Origin: Plasmodium brasilianum
Lineage: Eukaryota; Apicomplexa; Aconoidasida; Haemosporida; Plasmodiidae
Assembly (NCBI RefSeq): GCF_023973825.1
Contig: NC_090117.1
Span: 248,001-312,000, forward strand
DNA: 64,000 nucleotides
Direction: 5' to 3'
Numbering within the stretch: the stretch's first letter is position 1; each line of letters begins with the position of its first letter. Under the pieces are notes generated by a model, which worked only from the letters and a program-made list of their open reading frames with translations, did not search any database and had not been told where the DNA came from. Positions 48,301-58,090 of the stretch are shown piece after piece. The position numbers and the translations under genes are program-made.

Positions 48301-48576
48301 TTTACTTCTGAATACTCCTTCATTGTCCCCTGCTTTGGTTTCCTCATTCAGTTCTTCCTCATCACCACTAATATCACCTCCTCTATTACCGCCACTACGA
48401 CTGCTGCTACTACCGCTGTTACTTCCTCCATTATTTTCGCTGCTACTACCCTCACTATCAATGTCATTCTTTATCTCTTCATTCTTTTTCCCTTCTACAT
48501 GTCTTATTTTTATGAAACCATCATCATCCTCTTCATCTTCTTTCTTGTTCGTTTCATTATTGTTCGTATTACCCAT
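42325..48576 (-). CDS. Giant patatin-like phospholipase
   Basis: One exon of 2,083 residues, ATG at 48576. The patatin fold starts at about residue 520 (NLGISFSAAGLLIPYHLGV). The nucleophile elbow is GSSAG (558-562, Ser560) and the partner Asp is in the D-G motif at 679-680 (CIDGIFS), the usual Ser-Asp dyad. So a catalytically complete phospholipase A/lysophospholipase is expected. The catalytic core is only about 200 residues. The rest is Plasmodium-type extension: an acidic, Ser/Gly-rich N-terminus, a large Asn/Lys-rich middle and a basic C-terminal part. I see no signal peptide. From memory, a patatin-like phospholipase sits at the same place in P. falciparum. Substrate and location are not shown by the sequence. 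Confidence 0.93.
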   Translation of the reverse strand: MGNTNNNETNKKEDEEDDDGFIKIRHVEGKKNEEIKNDIDSEGSSSENNGGSNSGSSSSRSGGNRGGDISGDEEELNEETKAGDNEGVFRSKGLFEDGLRNILFSENYFKNFFSLNDIKKFGLIGKNECSNNNELKNVNYDSSINVKHGRHMNELIIYNNQYMINLLNDTTKSKIEIANFISFYFCFLSMMKNEIPSVPNARKEQEDFSTISYIYQKVKNSRNYISTHDIETCIKNYLYHIDRKYYPILNNQIDEDNRDEINTMDDRSTGSFQYSNKEYEKKRVIIDKNMVQQSLQKFNILKELFRPYKNLTKFMSETDRGHIHEDGGYFLFPPKRRIVHRIKIWDDKITLKPRTSMNKKLDETFYMYDCSLLRGVRRRRSSGKGSGKRIIKDSVKRTGTHSGKYNCKYSSKCSYAHSGHLLDDTATEALGKSNLTKSFDERNITNEEEVTDNMSIKKEVNKIKSYRSYSVYIRKTLSKVFYKSDMSKSGAVSKNSMINKNCITSKNNLLLGHHKEPNERMNLGISFSAAGLLIPYHLGVSSLLIEKNILNMHTNISGSSAGCICACLLGIGLNIDKCIFLAENIISNVYKKGSYQKLQSVLNLELNKYLYADSYNYLNTRIGNVFVGITQILPYYKKLNVNKFNDDEDLINAIIASCNIPMYVSNNVFVNFRNKKCIDGIFSTKKKDFGCISTKTERMIRVIPFDFHYIGMENKNNGVISPHLIKYNHIIFLFLCIKNLFHKFINNIWVEKDYLFLLRNLKQILDKKIFDYYTFVKRYFFFLRSSDIVTDEQKVGNRKNIIDLINHIRNKLNTLNYMNINSLEIDLFLKLNNEIFLQLNNKYDNNVLKFCNFSVTLINVMGKYFFENFDGSSLDKIVLHFLRSNPGNNDAACNDGNGGAERNVGGGVGGCNDSNSGANIHDARINDFIREENHENIFEMVFQFLKKNGFLKVDKYIYFNPQLKDDIIIYFFKEIFFNENILKAKRKALKRNIPLMIEVLKVIFFNEHVKRRIFKLLIFAVNCNEKKLDYYTRDDITSSPIYGGKNMSMLFFENINDIKVINHYLKYNHIYKNFIYIIYEINTVNNKVGKVSKYNYYNYMNLNMDDVNDMYLFLYVYLYSILNYKILFALINIEQRESFLKVGVNTYPRSLHARVGGGISLRPDNGTSKKSTTDHGTDNNAIVNSGTPHFIQRYRENNLLNSFDPSYNLMNKAESSGLIKRFSGLWLRRKIKLNLSFLEINNKFELNFFKGNNNEIERDDNLNLNYDGKYSIEMDNDMDIKNIKKSASYTDKFLLEDDEEREETNKVRNTISFGSEEVTLGGKYCKQVDHNETGNSFNTGSSFIFKNLKKTWKDDFFKCPIRKVENIIERINENDYSIYTNCFCTFENLLIFNYGCAFIGKIDEYIMMNRSKIFEMNKKNKKEIFFLLHQLYLYYRNILFLLTFVFGINFCEKTQYKYLRKRRRRKKKRWEEKGAEEKVRDKKEVQEEEAEEKEGERKKKSTRKDERNEDKEESDESGVSTKEGPKSGALKNSTSPVGNKKFSSIVEDIFGDRTFERSDMDVNNSKKFVGKNENTCVDLISSQYFTLWRSYSDSRSKEKENISNEEKNKKMKKRRNNLVGRSSLTILEEESTNERRKNFALGSNNDFVEEIKTNISEVLYDNCQTYFVKNSFSMRKLIKIGFKGANEKDVKKLYDLGRSDAYLWLYIEYLNVGMYIYKKIYIIYLKLISAFESLIYITNLNKKKKKYDVENMLGLIGNFVIYVNGQPFNIFKLCNFVFSCYSYTYKSNSTEFFFSNNGLRKKTKWNYFNNSNFKANKRNDWKNSTIPNEQKDLENFSCTVKAEKKGDKKEEKGKTYEALYSYRQGGQGDNKYERSVHNKYEGNCSVTYNARGNLEQVHLNAPSSVRKKKEKKSLNDSKSKNLHGNKSRVLKKGERNHPRKEEKSKRRNPFIKSTNTKRKFYRSISLPLNIKRTILRMNRLKNKISLNKNIIDGINSEILKGTPYEHIYTHTNFWLYSSSDEGDMMNSYCNGLYVNNTDNTNKQFDSIFDEMSDDLDGFSKLSILFKNFRNMDNGLGLSGYFGF

Positions 48577-48834
48577 TTAAACAGAAAAAAAAAAAAAAAA
48601 AAAAAAAAATGCCCTTTTATATTTATTCGTGGAGTTTTTACTGATATATCTATTTAATTTGTGTTCTACCTATAGTTATTTTACTTTATTCTATTTTATT
48701 TATATATTTTAATCTAAGCTAATTTTTTTTTTTTTTTTTCCTCCTTCCCTTATATCTTATCATTAAAAATTTAAGTGCATCGCTTAAAAGGAAAAAGTTT
48801 GCACTATATCACCTTTAAACAGAAACATACATAT

Positions 48835-48889
<55 letters not shown>

Positions 48890-49812
48890 CCCCTGAATGC
48901 TTCTTAACCCCTGTAAGGGTATATATGCTAACGTTTCAGTCATACCTCTTTTTTAAGCCAGAGCTCTAAATATACTTTGATCAAACGTGTATAATTGTAC
49001 TAATTTTGTACCCTTTTTTTCTTTCATCTTTTTTTTTTTTTTTTTTTTTTTTTTTATTTAGTGTAATGATTTTTCTTTTTTTTTTTTCCTTATTCATGCA
49101 TACTACATATAGTCCATAACAATATTGTAAAACTGTTCCTAGTAATAATCCATATAAAAAATTATTGTGTAACCTTAATACTATGTCTTCTAACAGATTG
49201 AGTTTCTTTCAATTTCATTTATTGTACGTTATGTTTTACATAAGTAATTATACGTATCACAAGAAAAATTTGTGTGTTCTTTACGGTATGTCATTTGTGT
49301 ATATAATATTAGGAACAAGGCAAAAAAAAAAATATATAAATACGTATATATATACATAAATATGTATATACCTATACATACATTTAATATTACTGTAACG
49401 AAATATGATATTTTATGTTTACAAAAAGAAAAAAGATCCTACTTGAAATTTGTTATATTAACCTTTTCAAAATTAAAAATTTCTTTTGTAGAAAAGTAAA
49501 AAAAAAAAATTGTACTTTTTTTTTTTTTTTTTTTTTTCTTCTTATCTTAAATTGTTATCTTCTAAATGTTTAAGAAATAAAAAAAAGGCTTTAGCCTAGA
49601 ATGAATAAACATTTTTAATTTAAAAGATATTCATATACATAAATAACTGACACGTATATATATTTATGTATATGCATATAAATGTTTACATATATATGTA
49701 TACAATTAAAATGGTTAATTTAGTATATACATTATGAATCGTAAAATATGTAAGCATTAAGGATTCGAAAAAGGCAGAAATTATAGGCAGCATAAATTAA
49801 CAAGTACATACA

Positions 49813-49854
<42 letters not shown>

Positions 49855-50319
49855 CGTAAAATGGATGAAGTTAAAGAGAAATGTTTTATTTAAATAAATG
49901 CAGTATTTATTACATTTAAAAAAAAAATAATAATAAATATAATCATGCTTGTAAAAGGGATACTACATAGGTGTAGACAGAAATGTTTCCTATTACATAA
50001 ATTATATATATATATATATATATAATATATATATATAATATATATGTTTATATACCCATATACATACACTTGTATAGTAAAAATGCTACAAGTATGAACA
50101 AAACCCTTTTTTTCTTCATTAAAAAGGGTCTCTTTTCCAATATTTTATTTACCATGAAAACGTTTAATGGTTGTATAAAAAAAAAAAAAAATTAAAAGTG
50201 GGGCACACGGCAGTTATTTTGCTACATTTTACTTCTTTTGATTTAATTTAACTTAATCTTATTTTACTTCATTTTACTTGATTCAATTTTATTTTATTTT
50301 TCTTCTTTTCGCTCTGCAT
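48577..50319. other. 5' flank of the phospholipase, 3' flank of SmD2
   Basis: About 1.7 kb of AT-rich sequence with several poly(A)/poly(T) runs (48,585-48,609; 49,030-49,055; 49,516-49,537) and long (AT)n tracts. A short plus-strand reading near 49,183-49,288 ends at a GTATGT donor but has no convincing continuation. No gene is called. Confidence 0.5.
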
Positions 50320-50868
50320 TTATTTTGGGTTTCTTAAAATTAGGATGACTGAATCACCCCTTAGAAATAATATGCTTATATACCTGTCCTTGTTAATTTT
50401 TTTTTTTTTTTTTTATCTTTCACTACTTCCACCCAAATTTCCCTCACTTCGGTTAAAAGCAAATTACAGTGTCTGTCGAAGGCCTTCACCTAAACAAAAA
50501 ACAAAAATTTTAAATGGACATACATATTTACGTACAAACGTACTTGCACATTACGTATAATACGCGTGTTAACCGTATTCATGGCCCACATGAACGAACA
50601 TGTATGAAAAAAATACTCATTCAAATATGTGTAAGTGGATGTGTACGTGGATGTGCATGTGTAAGTCTATGCGTATGCTTATGCGCATTTGTATCCGTGT
50701 GCTCTCTCTCATTTGTTCATTTTTCCTATTTACCCTTCCCAAAAGTTTTCTATTATTTCGGCAGTTAATTAAGACTTGCGCATTATCCTTAACGCATTCC
50801 GACAACAATCCCAGTGGTCCATCCTCAGGGTTGTCTCTATTCTCTTCCAGCGTTACTTCACTTTTCAT
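50320..50868 (-). CDS. SNRPD2: Small nuclear ribonucleoprotein Sm D2 (frame broken in an A run)
   Basis: Exon 1 is 50868..50734 (45 codons) and ends [13 protein letters not shown]. Exon 2 is 50489..50320 after TTGTTTAG and starts VKAFDRHCN. The phase-0 join reproduces the Sm1 motif of SmD2. The Sm2 part ([18 protein letters not shown] and LRNPK) is also present, but one frame off. The two halves are separated by an uninterrupted run of 18 A in the coding strand (plus-strand T at 50397-50414), and 170 bases of exon 2 would need to be 171. Either a base was lost in sequencing or the copy is broken. SmD2 forms the heptameric Sm ring of spliceosomal snRNPs and is essential, so an error is more likely. 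The Lys-rich linker replaces the animal one. Confidence 0.9.
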
Positions 50869-51897
50869 ACTTCCTTAAAATGGAACTTCTTATAAACATG
50901 AACTTATTTTTTTAAAAGTCCTTCTAATGCTCTTCAAAAATATCTCTTTCAAAAGGTAAATCTACAACTTCCTTAAGTATATATATTATAGTATTACATA
51001 CACCTACATACATATGCATCTAAATACGTACATATATGTGCATGCTTAATATTTGCGTTCGTATGAATAGCTCCTAAATTTTCAGTTAACATAAACCATG
51101 TAGAACACTTACTTTTGAAGATAAATTTTGCTAATTTTTTTTTAACTTACAAAATTTTTAAAGTTCATAAATGTAACAAAAAAAAAAAAAAAAAAAAAAT
51201 CACTACAAATACTGCTACGTTCTTATTTTTCCTCTCCCTAGTTAAATAAATTCGTCAAAAGAAGAGTAAAAATTTTTTTTTTTTTTTAAATATTTTTATA
51301 CGTTTATATATATTTATACATATAATTATATATATATACATACTCTTATACATGCATATAATTATATATATATATATATTCATTTATCATAAATATATAT
51401 ATACATATATGCTCAAGTATTCGCGCATGTGACAAAATATTGCAATATTTCTTGCAGTGTTGTAACATGATAGCTGAAGTGAAGATATCTCACTTTTGTA
51501 GTGCACGTTCTTTTGCTCCTTAATTTTTGAAACTTCTGACTTTATCAAATATTCTAGTGATGCTTTTTTATAGTTATGTCTGCTGTAAATGTATTTCTTT
51601 GTACATACATAAACATAAACGTGCAGAACAGTACAGTATGTATAACATCAAATATATAATATACATAATACAAATGTACAAACATACATACAAATATATT
51701 TATACATACATACATATTACGATATAACCCTCATTTGGCACTTTCAAACTACGCTCCATTGAGTTCTTAACTTCTTCCTCATTCAGTACTCACGTATGGC
51801 ATTAAATAACAGCTGTATGTAAAAATTTTCCATAATTTCTTTTTTCCCCCCCCCTTGTTTTTTAAATTTAAAAAAAAAAAAAAAAAGGAAACATAAT
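50869..51897. other. Divergent promoter region (SmD2 / DDX47)
   Basis: About 1 kb between head-to-head genes. Long A/T runs (51,179-51,200 and 51,272-51,288) and (AT)n tracts are visible. No specific binding site can be named. Confidence 0.5.
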
Positions 51898-53577
51898 ATG
51901 AAGTATTACAAAAATTATAACACGAGTGATGTTTTAAAAAATTTTGAGAAAAAATTAAATAAAAATTATAAAATGTTCGAGGAGGAGGAGATCGAACAAA
52001 TGCATAACGAATATGAACGTAAGTTAAAAGAGAAAGAACAAATTAAGATAAAAAAAAAAAATGTAAACAAAAAAAATGGGAAATTATTATTAAACAAGAA
52101 AAAGTTAAAAAAAAAAGGTGGAAGTGGTAAAAATAAGGACAACGTAGGAAGCAACTTGAGGGATAGTAGTTTATCCTCTTTGGAGCTAAAAAAAAATGAT
52201 GCTCATGGAAGGGAAGAAAAAGAAGAGGAAAAGAGAGAAAAAAAGGAAGAACAAAAAGTAGATAATGATTACGATAATGATAACGATAATGATGATACTT
52301 GTTATGATCGTGATGGGGGCGGGAAGACGAACGATGAAGGGAGCCTGAACGTTTCAACATTCGAGGAGCTGGATATATGTGAAGAAATACTGGAAAGCAT
52401 ACATGAGATGGGGTGGAAGAAGCCAACGCTAATTCAGCAGAAAATATTACCACATGCTTTTGAAAAAAGAGATATCATAGGATTAAGCGAAACTGGTAGT
52501 GGTAAAACTGCTTGCTTTATAATACCTATATTACAAGATTTAAAGAATAACAAACAAAGTTTTTTTGCTCTAGTTATATCCCCTACAAGAGAATTATGTA
52601 TACAAATAGCTCAACATTTCCAGGCCTTAGGATCTAATCTACTAATTAATATATGTACAATATTTGGAGGAGTTGATATAGTTACTCAGTCATTGAATTT
52701 AGCAAAAAAACCAAATATTATTGTTAGTACCCCAGGTCGAATTCTTGATCACTTAAATAATACTAAAGGGTTTAACTTAAAAAATTTAAAATATTTAGTT
52801 TTTGATGAAGCAGATAAATTATTATCACAAGATTTTGAATCTTCTATAAATAAATTATTACTTATTTTACCACATAAGAGAGTAACCTTTTTATTTTCTG
52901 CTACTATGACAAAAAGTGTAGCAAAATTAAAAAAAGCTTCTCTTAAAAACCCAGTTAAAATTGAAGTATCCAATAAATACAGCACAGTTAGCACATTAGT
53001 GGAAAATTATATTTTTATACCACTAAAATATAAATACACATATTTGTGTAGTCTTTGTTTTCATTTTGAAAGTAGAAGCATAATTATATTTACAAATACC
53101 TGTGCTTCAGCACAAAAAATAAATTTTTTTTGTAGAAACCTAGGCTTGAAATCTATTTGTTTACATGGTAAATTAACACAAAATCAACGTTTAAGCAGCT
53201 TAAATTCTTTCAAAAGTAATAGGTACAATATATTAATATCAACACAAGTCGGGGCTAGAGGACTAGACTTAAAAGATATTAAGATTGTTATCAATTTTGA
53301 TTTATGTACATGTAAAGAATATATTCATAGAGTTGGAAGAACAGCAAGGGCAGGGAGAACAGGCAAATCTATTACTTTTGTTACACAGTATGATGTCGAA
53401 AACTTCTTAGTTATTGAAAAACAATTAAATAAAAAAATTGAAAAATTTACCGATCTGGATGAAAATGATGTGTTATTGTACAACGATCAGACAATCGAAG
53501 CACTCCGCTTGGCCGAAATTGAGATGAAAGAGAACCAGGATCTCTTCAGGAAAAACAAATTCAAAAAAAAGAAGTAG
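51898..53577 (+). CDS. DDX47: DEAD-box RNA helicase DDX47/Rrp3
   Basis: One exon, 559 residues. An Asp/Glu/Lys-rich N-terminal extension (about 150 residues) precedes a complete DEAD-box core: Q motif (KPTLIQQKILP), motif I ETGSGKT (198-204), PTRELC, TPGR, DEAD (303-306), SAT (334-336) and HRVGRTAR (477-484). ITFVTQYDVENF and FSATMTKSVAKL are close to human DDX47, which separates it from other DEAD-box helicases. DDX47/Rrp3 acts in the nucleolus on early 18S pre-rRNA processing. The C-terminus is a short Lys-rich tail, as in the family. It shares a divergent upstream region with SmD2 and precedes an rRNA methyltransferase on the same strand. Confidence 0.95.
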   Translation: MKYYKNYNTSDVLKNFEKKLNKNYKMFEEEEIEQMHNEYERKLKEKEQIKIKKKNVNKKNGKLLLNKKKLKKKGGSGKNKDNVGSNLRDSSLSSLELKKNDAHGREEKEEEKREKKEEQKVDNDYDNDNDNDDTCYDRDGGGKTNDEGSLNVSTFEELDICEEILESIHEMGWKKPTLIQQKILPHAFEKRDIIGLSETGSGKTACFIIPILQDLKNNKQSFFALVISPTRELCIQIAQHFQALGSNLLINICTIFGGVDIVTQSLNLAKKPNIIVSTPGRILDHLNNTKGFNLKNLKYLVFDEADKLLSQDFESSINKLLLILPHKRVTFLFSATMTKSVAKLKKASLKNPVKIEVSNKYSTVSTLVENYIFIPLKYKYTYLCSLCFHFESRSIIIFTNTCASAQKINFFCRNLGLKSICLHGKLTQNQRLSSLNSFKSNRYNILISTQVGARGLDLKDIKIVINFDLCTCKEYIHRVGRTARAGRTGKSITFVTQYDVENFLVIEKQLNKKIEKFTDLDENDVLLYNDQTIEALRLAEIEMKENQDLFRKNKFKKKK

Positions 53578-53916
53578 GGGGAATGCTAAACTTACAAAAA
53601 AGAAATGTGCACACATAAATATAAATATATGTATATATGTACATGCGTATGTGTAATATGCACATGTCCACGTTTATGCATGCCTATGTTTCTGTTCTAT
53701 TTGTGTATGCGCACCACTCGTATGTTTGTAGCGTTTTTTTTTTTTTTTTTTTTTTAATTTAACTTTTTAAATATAATTAAATATCGTCTCGTTTTTAGTT
53801 AATGTTACTCTTATGTATGTTTATACGTACTGAGATGTACATTTATATATACATATGTATGCACTCTTTTAGATTGTTTTTAAAACGTTTCCTTGTTTTT
53901 ATCAATATTTAGTTGG

Positions 53917-53947
<31 letters not shown>

Positions 53948-54583
53948 TTTTAAACCATAATTTTTTTCTACTCATTTTAAAATTATATACCGAAATAGCC
54001 AAAATTATTTATTCGTTTAAATTCTTTTTCCAACATATAAGAAAACAACTGTAATGTAAGTTTATTGAAGTGTTTTGAAATTACACCTCAAAAAAAAAAA
54101 AAAAAAAAATGAATAACAGAAATTTTTCTTCTCTTACTTTATTTTCTCTCCGCTTTTCTTCACGTCCCATCCCTTCTCTTTTTTTTTTTTTTTTTTTACT
54201 TATGTTTATACTTTTTGCTTTAAAGTTTTAATTTTTCCATTTTTTAGTTTATTCTTTTTGTATATCAATTTTTTTAGGAATAATCCCATCACAGATAAAA
54301 ACCAAAATAACGTTTATTATTCTAGCGTATTCCATTTGGTGTATTAATAATACAACTTTGAAATAAATTACCTTTTATATCTATTTAGCTAGCTATTTTT
54401 TTTTTTTTTTTTTTTTTTTTTGGTACACATTCGTCAAATTTGTTAGCATGAAGAGAATTTAACGAGTTACAATATACTCAAAGATATTTCACCAAATTAA
54501 CGTGCGCATACTTGGTAATAGAAAAATTAATCATATAATAAAATATTGTAAAAAAATAAAAACTTAAAATAATAAAATAACAC
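53578..54583. other. Intergenic region between DDX47 and the methyltransferase
   Basis: About 1 kb of AT-rich sequence with repeated poly(A)/poly(T) blocks and (TA)n. No gene is visible. Confidence 0.6.
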
Positions 54584-55550
54584 ATGAGAAAAAGAACTGC
54601 TAACTATTTTATTCTTTTTTTTTTGGGTGCAAAGCGATTAATAAATAACAATGTACATCTAAGTATAACTCGAATAACGAGAAGGCGCACTCATGGAAAG
54701 ACGAAGACATACAAGTTATATACCTTCAATAAGGATAAAATAAATATTGCATCATTAAATATAAAGAGGAATAAATTCCTTTGTGATCAAGGCCAAAATG
54801 ATGTAGATTATATTTATGGCTTAAATTCGGTGTGTTCCGTTCTTAAGAAAAATGAGAGAACCATCAATAGCGTCATGGTAATAGGAAGCGGACATTAAGA
54901 ACATTCCTTCGTCCCTCAACACCGTTCCAACATGTATATGTATATATATATATATAATATATACTTATACATATCAGTACATACCCGCACGTACACAAAT
55001 ATGCTTGCACATGGGCCCGCTTTCCCGCATTATGCAAATCTCATACGTGTCTTTACATCTCTCATGTATGTTTAGTTCGTTTTACTTTATTTTATCCTCT
55101 TTCATTCATTATGCGTTATTTACTACCATTACTATTACTATTACTATTACTATTACTATTACTATTACTATTACTATTACTATTACTATTACTATTACTA
55201 TTACTATTACTATTACTATTACTATTACTATTACTATTACTATTACTATTACTATTACTATTACTATTACTATTACTATTACTATTACTATTACTATTAC
55301 TATTACTATTACTATTACTATTACTATTACTATTACTATTACTATTACTATTACTATTACTATTACTATTACTATTACTATTACTATTACTATTACTATT
55401 ACTATTACTATTACTATTACTATTACTATTACTATTACTATTACTATTACTATTACTATTACTATTACTATTACTATTACTATTACTATTACTATTACTA
55501 TTACTATTACTATTACTATTACTATTACTATTACTTACTATTACTATTAC

Positions 55551-55623
<73 letters not shown>

Positions 55624-56148
55624 TTTTTTTTTTTTTTTTTTTTCTATTTTCCCATCCCGCTACAGATAAACAGCAACATCAAGTTAAAAAAAAAAACTCA
55701 CAAACAAACATATGAATACATATTCGAAACGATAAAAAAAAGAGGTATTGAAGTGAAAGTTATGAGCAAGCACAAAATGGATGAACTAGTAGGTGGGTTT
55801 CCACACAATAACATAATAATGAGAGGGAATTATCGTTATATGAACAATTACAAACATTTTATAAAAGATATAAGTAATAAAACAAAAAACAATAAGATAT
55901 TTGTTTGTCTACATGATGTGTATGATAATATGAACATTGGAAATATATGTAGGTCAATTTTCTTCTTTGGGGGGAATACTATATTTTTAAAAAAAAAAAA
56001 AAAGAAGGAGAAAAAAAAAATAAAATAAAAATTGACACTCCTATTCTTCATTCTAGTGTTGGTGCCTCTGAATTTTTGGATTTCTTTCATGTTAATCATA
56101 TGGTTAGAAAAATAAAAAGCAAATGTAAAATAAAATATAACCCTCAAG

Positions 56149-56179
<31 letters not shown>

Positions 56180-56907
56180 ATCCTTAGTAGAAAGGAGGAA
56201 TGTTATGCTTCTTGTTACAACTCCTGTTTCATTTTTTTATTTGCTTTTTATTATGTTTTGTTTTTCATTTTATTTTTTTGTTATATATTGTTTATTTTAT
56301 TTTGATTTTTTATTTTTTTTGTTATATTCTCCTCATTCTTTTTATACTATAAAAAAATTATCCCACTTTTTAGGCCAACTTCATGAGTGAAATGAAGCAA
56401 AACGGATTTAAAATTTACTCGACTGGTAACGTTGCATGAAAATGTGTGCACACAGAAACGTTTGTACGCACACATGTTATGCTTTTTTTCTCATCATTTT
56501 TTCATTTTGCTATTTTTATTTTTTTACTTTATTAATTTTACTTGTTTCATTTTGTTTACTTTACGTTGTTTCGTTTATTTTATTTTATTTTATTTTTTTT
56601 TTCGCTCCTACCAATATTGCTAGGCTGCCTGAAGGGTAACAGGACAAGCAACAATTTAATCGAGTTGAAAAATGTTGAAATAAGCAAAAGTGACAGAGTT
56701 TTAATAATATTAGGTAACGAATCCAAGGGGTTAAGTGAAAATATAATGAACCAGTCAGACGCTAATATTTATATAAACAGTGTGAGTAATAATGAAATTA
56801 TTAATAAGGATTTGCCAATAGAAAGCGTCAATGTAACTGTAGATAGTCTTAATGTAAACAATGTATGCTCAATATTGTTATATCATTTTCTTTCTTATTT
56901 GTTGTAG
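54584..56907 (+). CDS. SpoU/TrmH-family rRNA 2'-O-methyltransferase, organelle type (frame broken in an A run)
   Basis: Four exons rebuilt from splice sites: 54584..54877, 55666..56102, 56374..56425 and 56624..56907. Exon 1 ends in the SpoU substrate-binding start (YIYGLNSVCSVLKKNERTIN). Exon 2 carries the first knot motif (LHDVYDNMNIGNICRSIFFF) and SVGASEFLDFF. Exon 3 adds NFMSEMKQNGFKIYST, and exon 4 holds LGNESKGLS and ESVNVTVDSLNVNNVCSILL, the S-adenosylmethionine-binding knot. All joins are in phase except inside exon 2, where a Lys-codon A run (55989-56003 and 56011-56020) leaves 437 instead of 438 bases. The enzyme methylates a ribose in rRNA. A basic N-terminal leader suggests a mitochondrion or apicoplast, by inference. 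Intron 1 contains a huge microsatellite. Confidence 0.85.
55128..55643. repeat. Intronic (ATTACT)n hexanucleotide then (ATT)n then poly(T) array
   Basis: About 70 nearly perfect ATTACT units (55128-55550, with one TACT slip near 55,532), then about 24 ATT units, then 22 T. The block fills most of intron 1 of the methyltransferase and ends just before its acceptor. Its long Ile/Thr, Leu and Tyr open frames are artefacts. Confidence 0.97.
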
Positions 56908-57944
56908 TCGTTTCTGAGCTTACGAGTAATAGGCATTTTTACAAGGGCACACAATGAAGTATCTGTAGCATAAAACAATATAATTATAAAACTTTCGTTT
57001 TCACCTGTTCGCCTGCTTTTCTTTTCCCCCCCCTACTTTTTTTTTTTTTTTTCATGCTTTCCAGGGAACTTACGTGCACTTGCCTCTAACACATTAAGTA
57101 ATTTATTGCATACATTACGCGTACATGTACACATATACAAGCGTATAAATAAATATATACGTGAGTATATGCCCGTACAAATTAGTATAAACAAGTGCAA
57201 CATACAATACACATTTGTACTATTTGTTCATAAGATTCCCCTATTAAAAACTATTCCTTAAGAGCCAATAATATGAAAATTCATCGACACAATAACTAAT
57301 TTTTTTTTTTAATTTTTTTTTTGTTCCCTCGTTTGTTGCCATATTTTTCGCTTCATTTTTCATGCCGTTTGTTTGTTTTCTTTTCAATGTATCTTTTTCA
57401 AATTTGCCAAATTTTTAAGTAGATTATACAAAAATATTTGTTTGTGTATAATATTGCTACTATGGGTTAAGCATATATATGCTGCCAACATATGCCACCC
57501 ATAGAGCATTTTTAAATTGTATCCGTGGTATATGTTAATCATAAGTGCTATGTATATATATATTTTGTATTTTTACTGTAAATAATTTTTATTTTTTTGA
57601 AAAATTTTCAAGTTCTTTTATTTATACTAGAAGAACATAATAGTGTACTACTTTTTTATATTTGAAAAAATATATATACGCTTCCCTTCAATAAATGCAT
57701 AATGAGTACCTGACGTATATTCTTGTACGCGCATCGCTATTATACTTGCACATAAATTTTGTTAACGGTATTCATACTCGAACTTATTTTTGTATGCTTT
57801 AACATAATATTTAATTTATTATTTAAAATTTTTGATTTTTTAATTTTTCAACTGCTTTACTGTTTCGCATTTTAATTTTTTATAGTTATTTTGTTCATTG
57901 TTAAATTTTTTATCGTTTAATTTTTTATAAATTAATTTTTTTAC

Positions 57945-58090
57945 GTTTTTACGTTTTTACGTTTTTACCTTTTTACCTTTTTACCTTTTTACGTTATTAC
58001 GTTTTTACGTTTTTACGTTTTTACGTTTTTACGTTTTTACGTTTTTACGTTTTTACGTTTTTACGTTTTTACGTTTTTACGTTTTTACCT
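57945..58090. repeat. 8-bp tandem repeat (GTTTTTAC)n, about 18 copies
   Basis: Near-perfect ACGTTTTT units with several ACCTTTTT variants. It lies downstream of the methyltransferase gene and is probably noncoding. Confidence 0.95.

Noticed and set aside
49183..49491. Short plus-strand reading MSSNRLSFFQFHLLYV ending at GTATGT, with a possible three-codon last exon
   Set aside because: The TCTTCTAACAG inside looks like an acceptor, the continuation is only two residues, and no family fits.
55005..56028. Open frames of 236 and 305 codons over the hexanucleotide array (Ile-Thr, poly-Leu, poly-Tyr)
   Set aside because: They are products of the microsatellite in intron 1. Only the part after 55,666 is real, as exon 2 of the methyltransferase.
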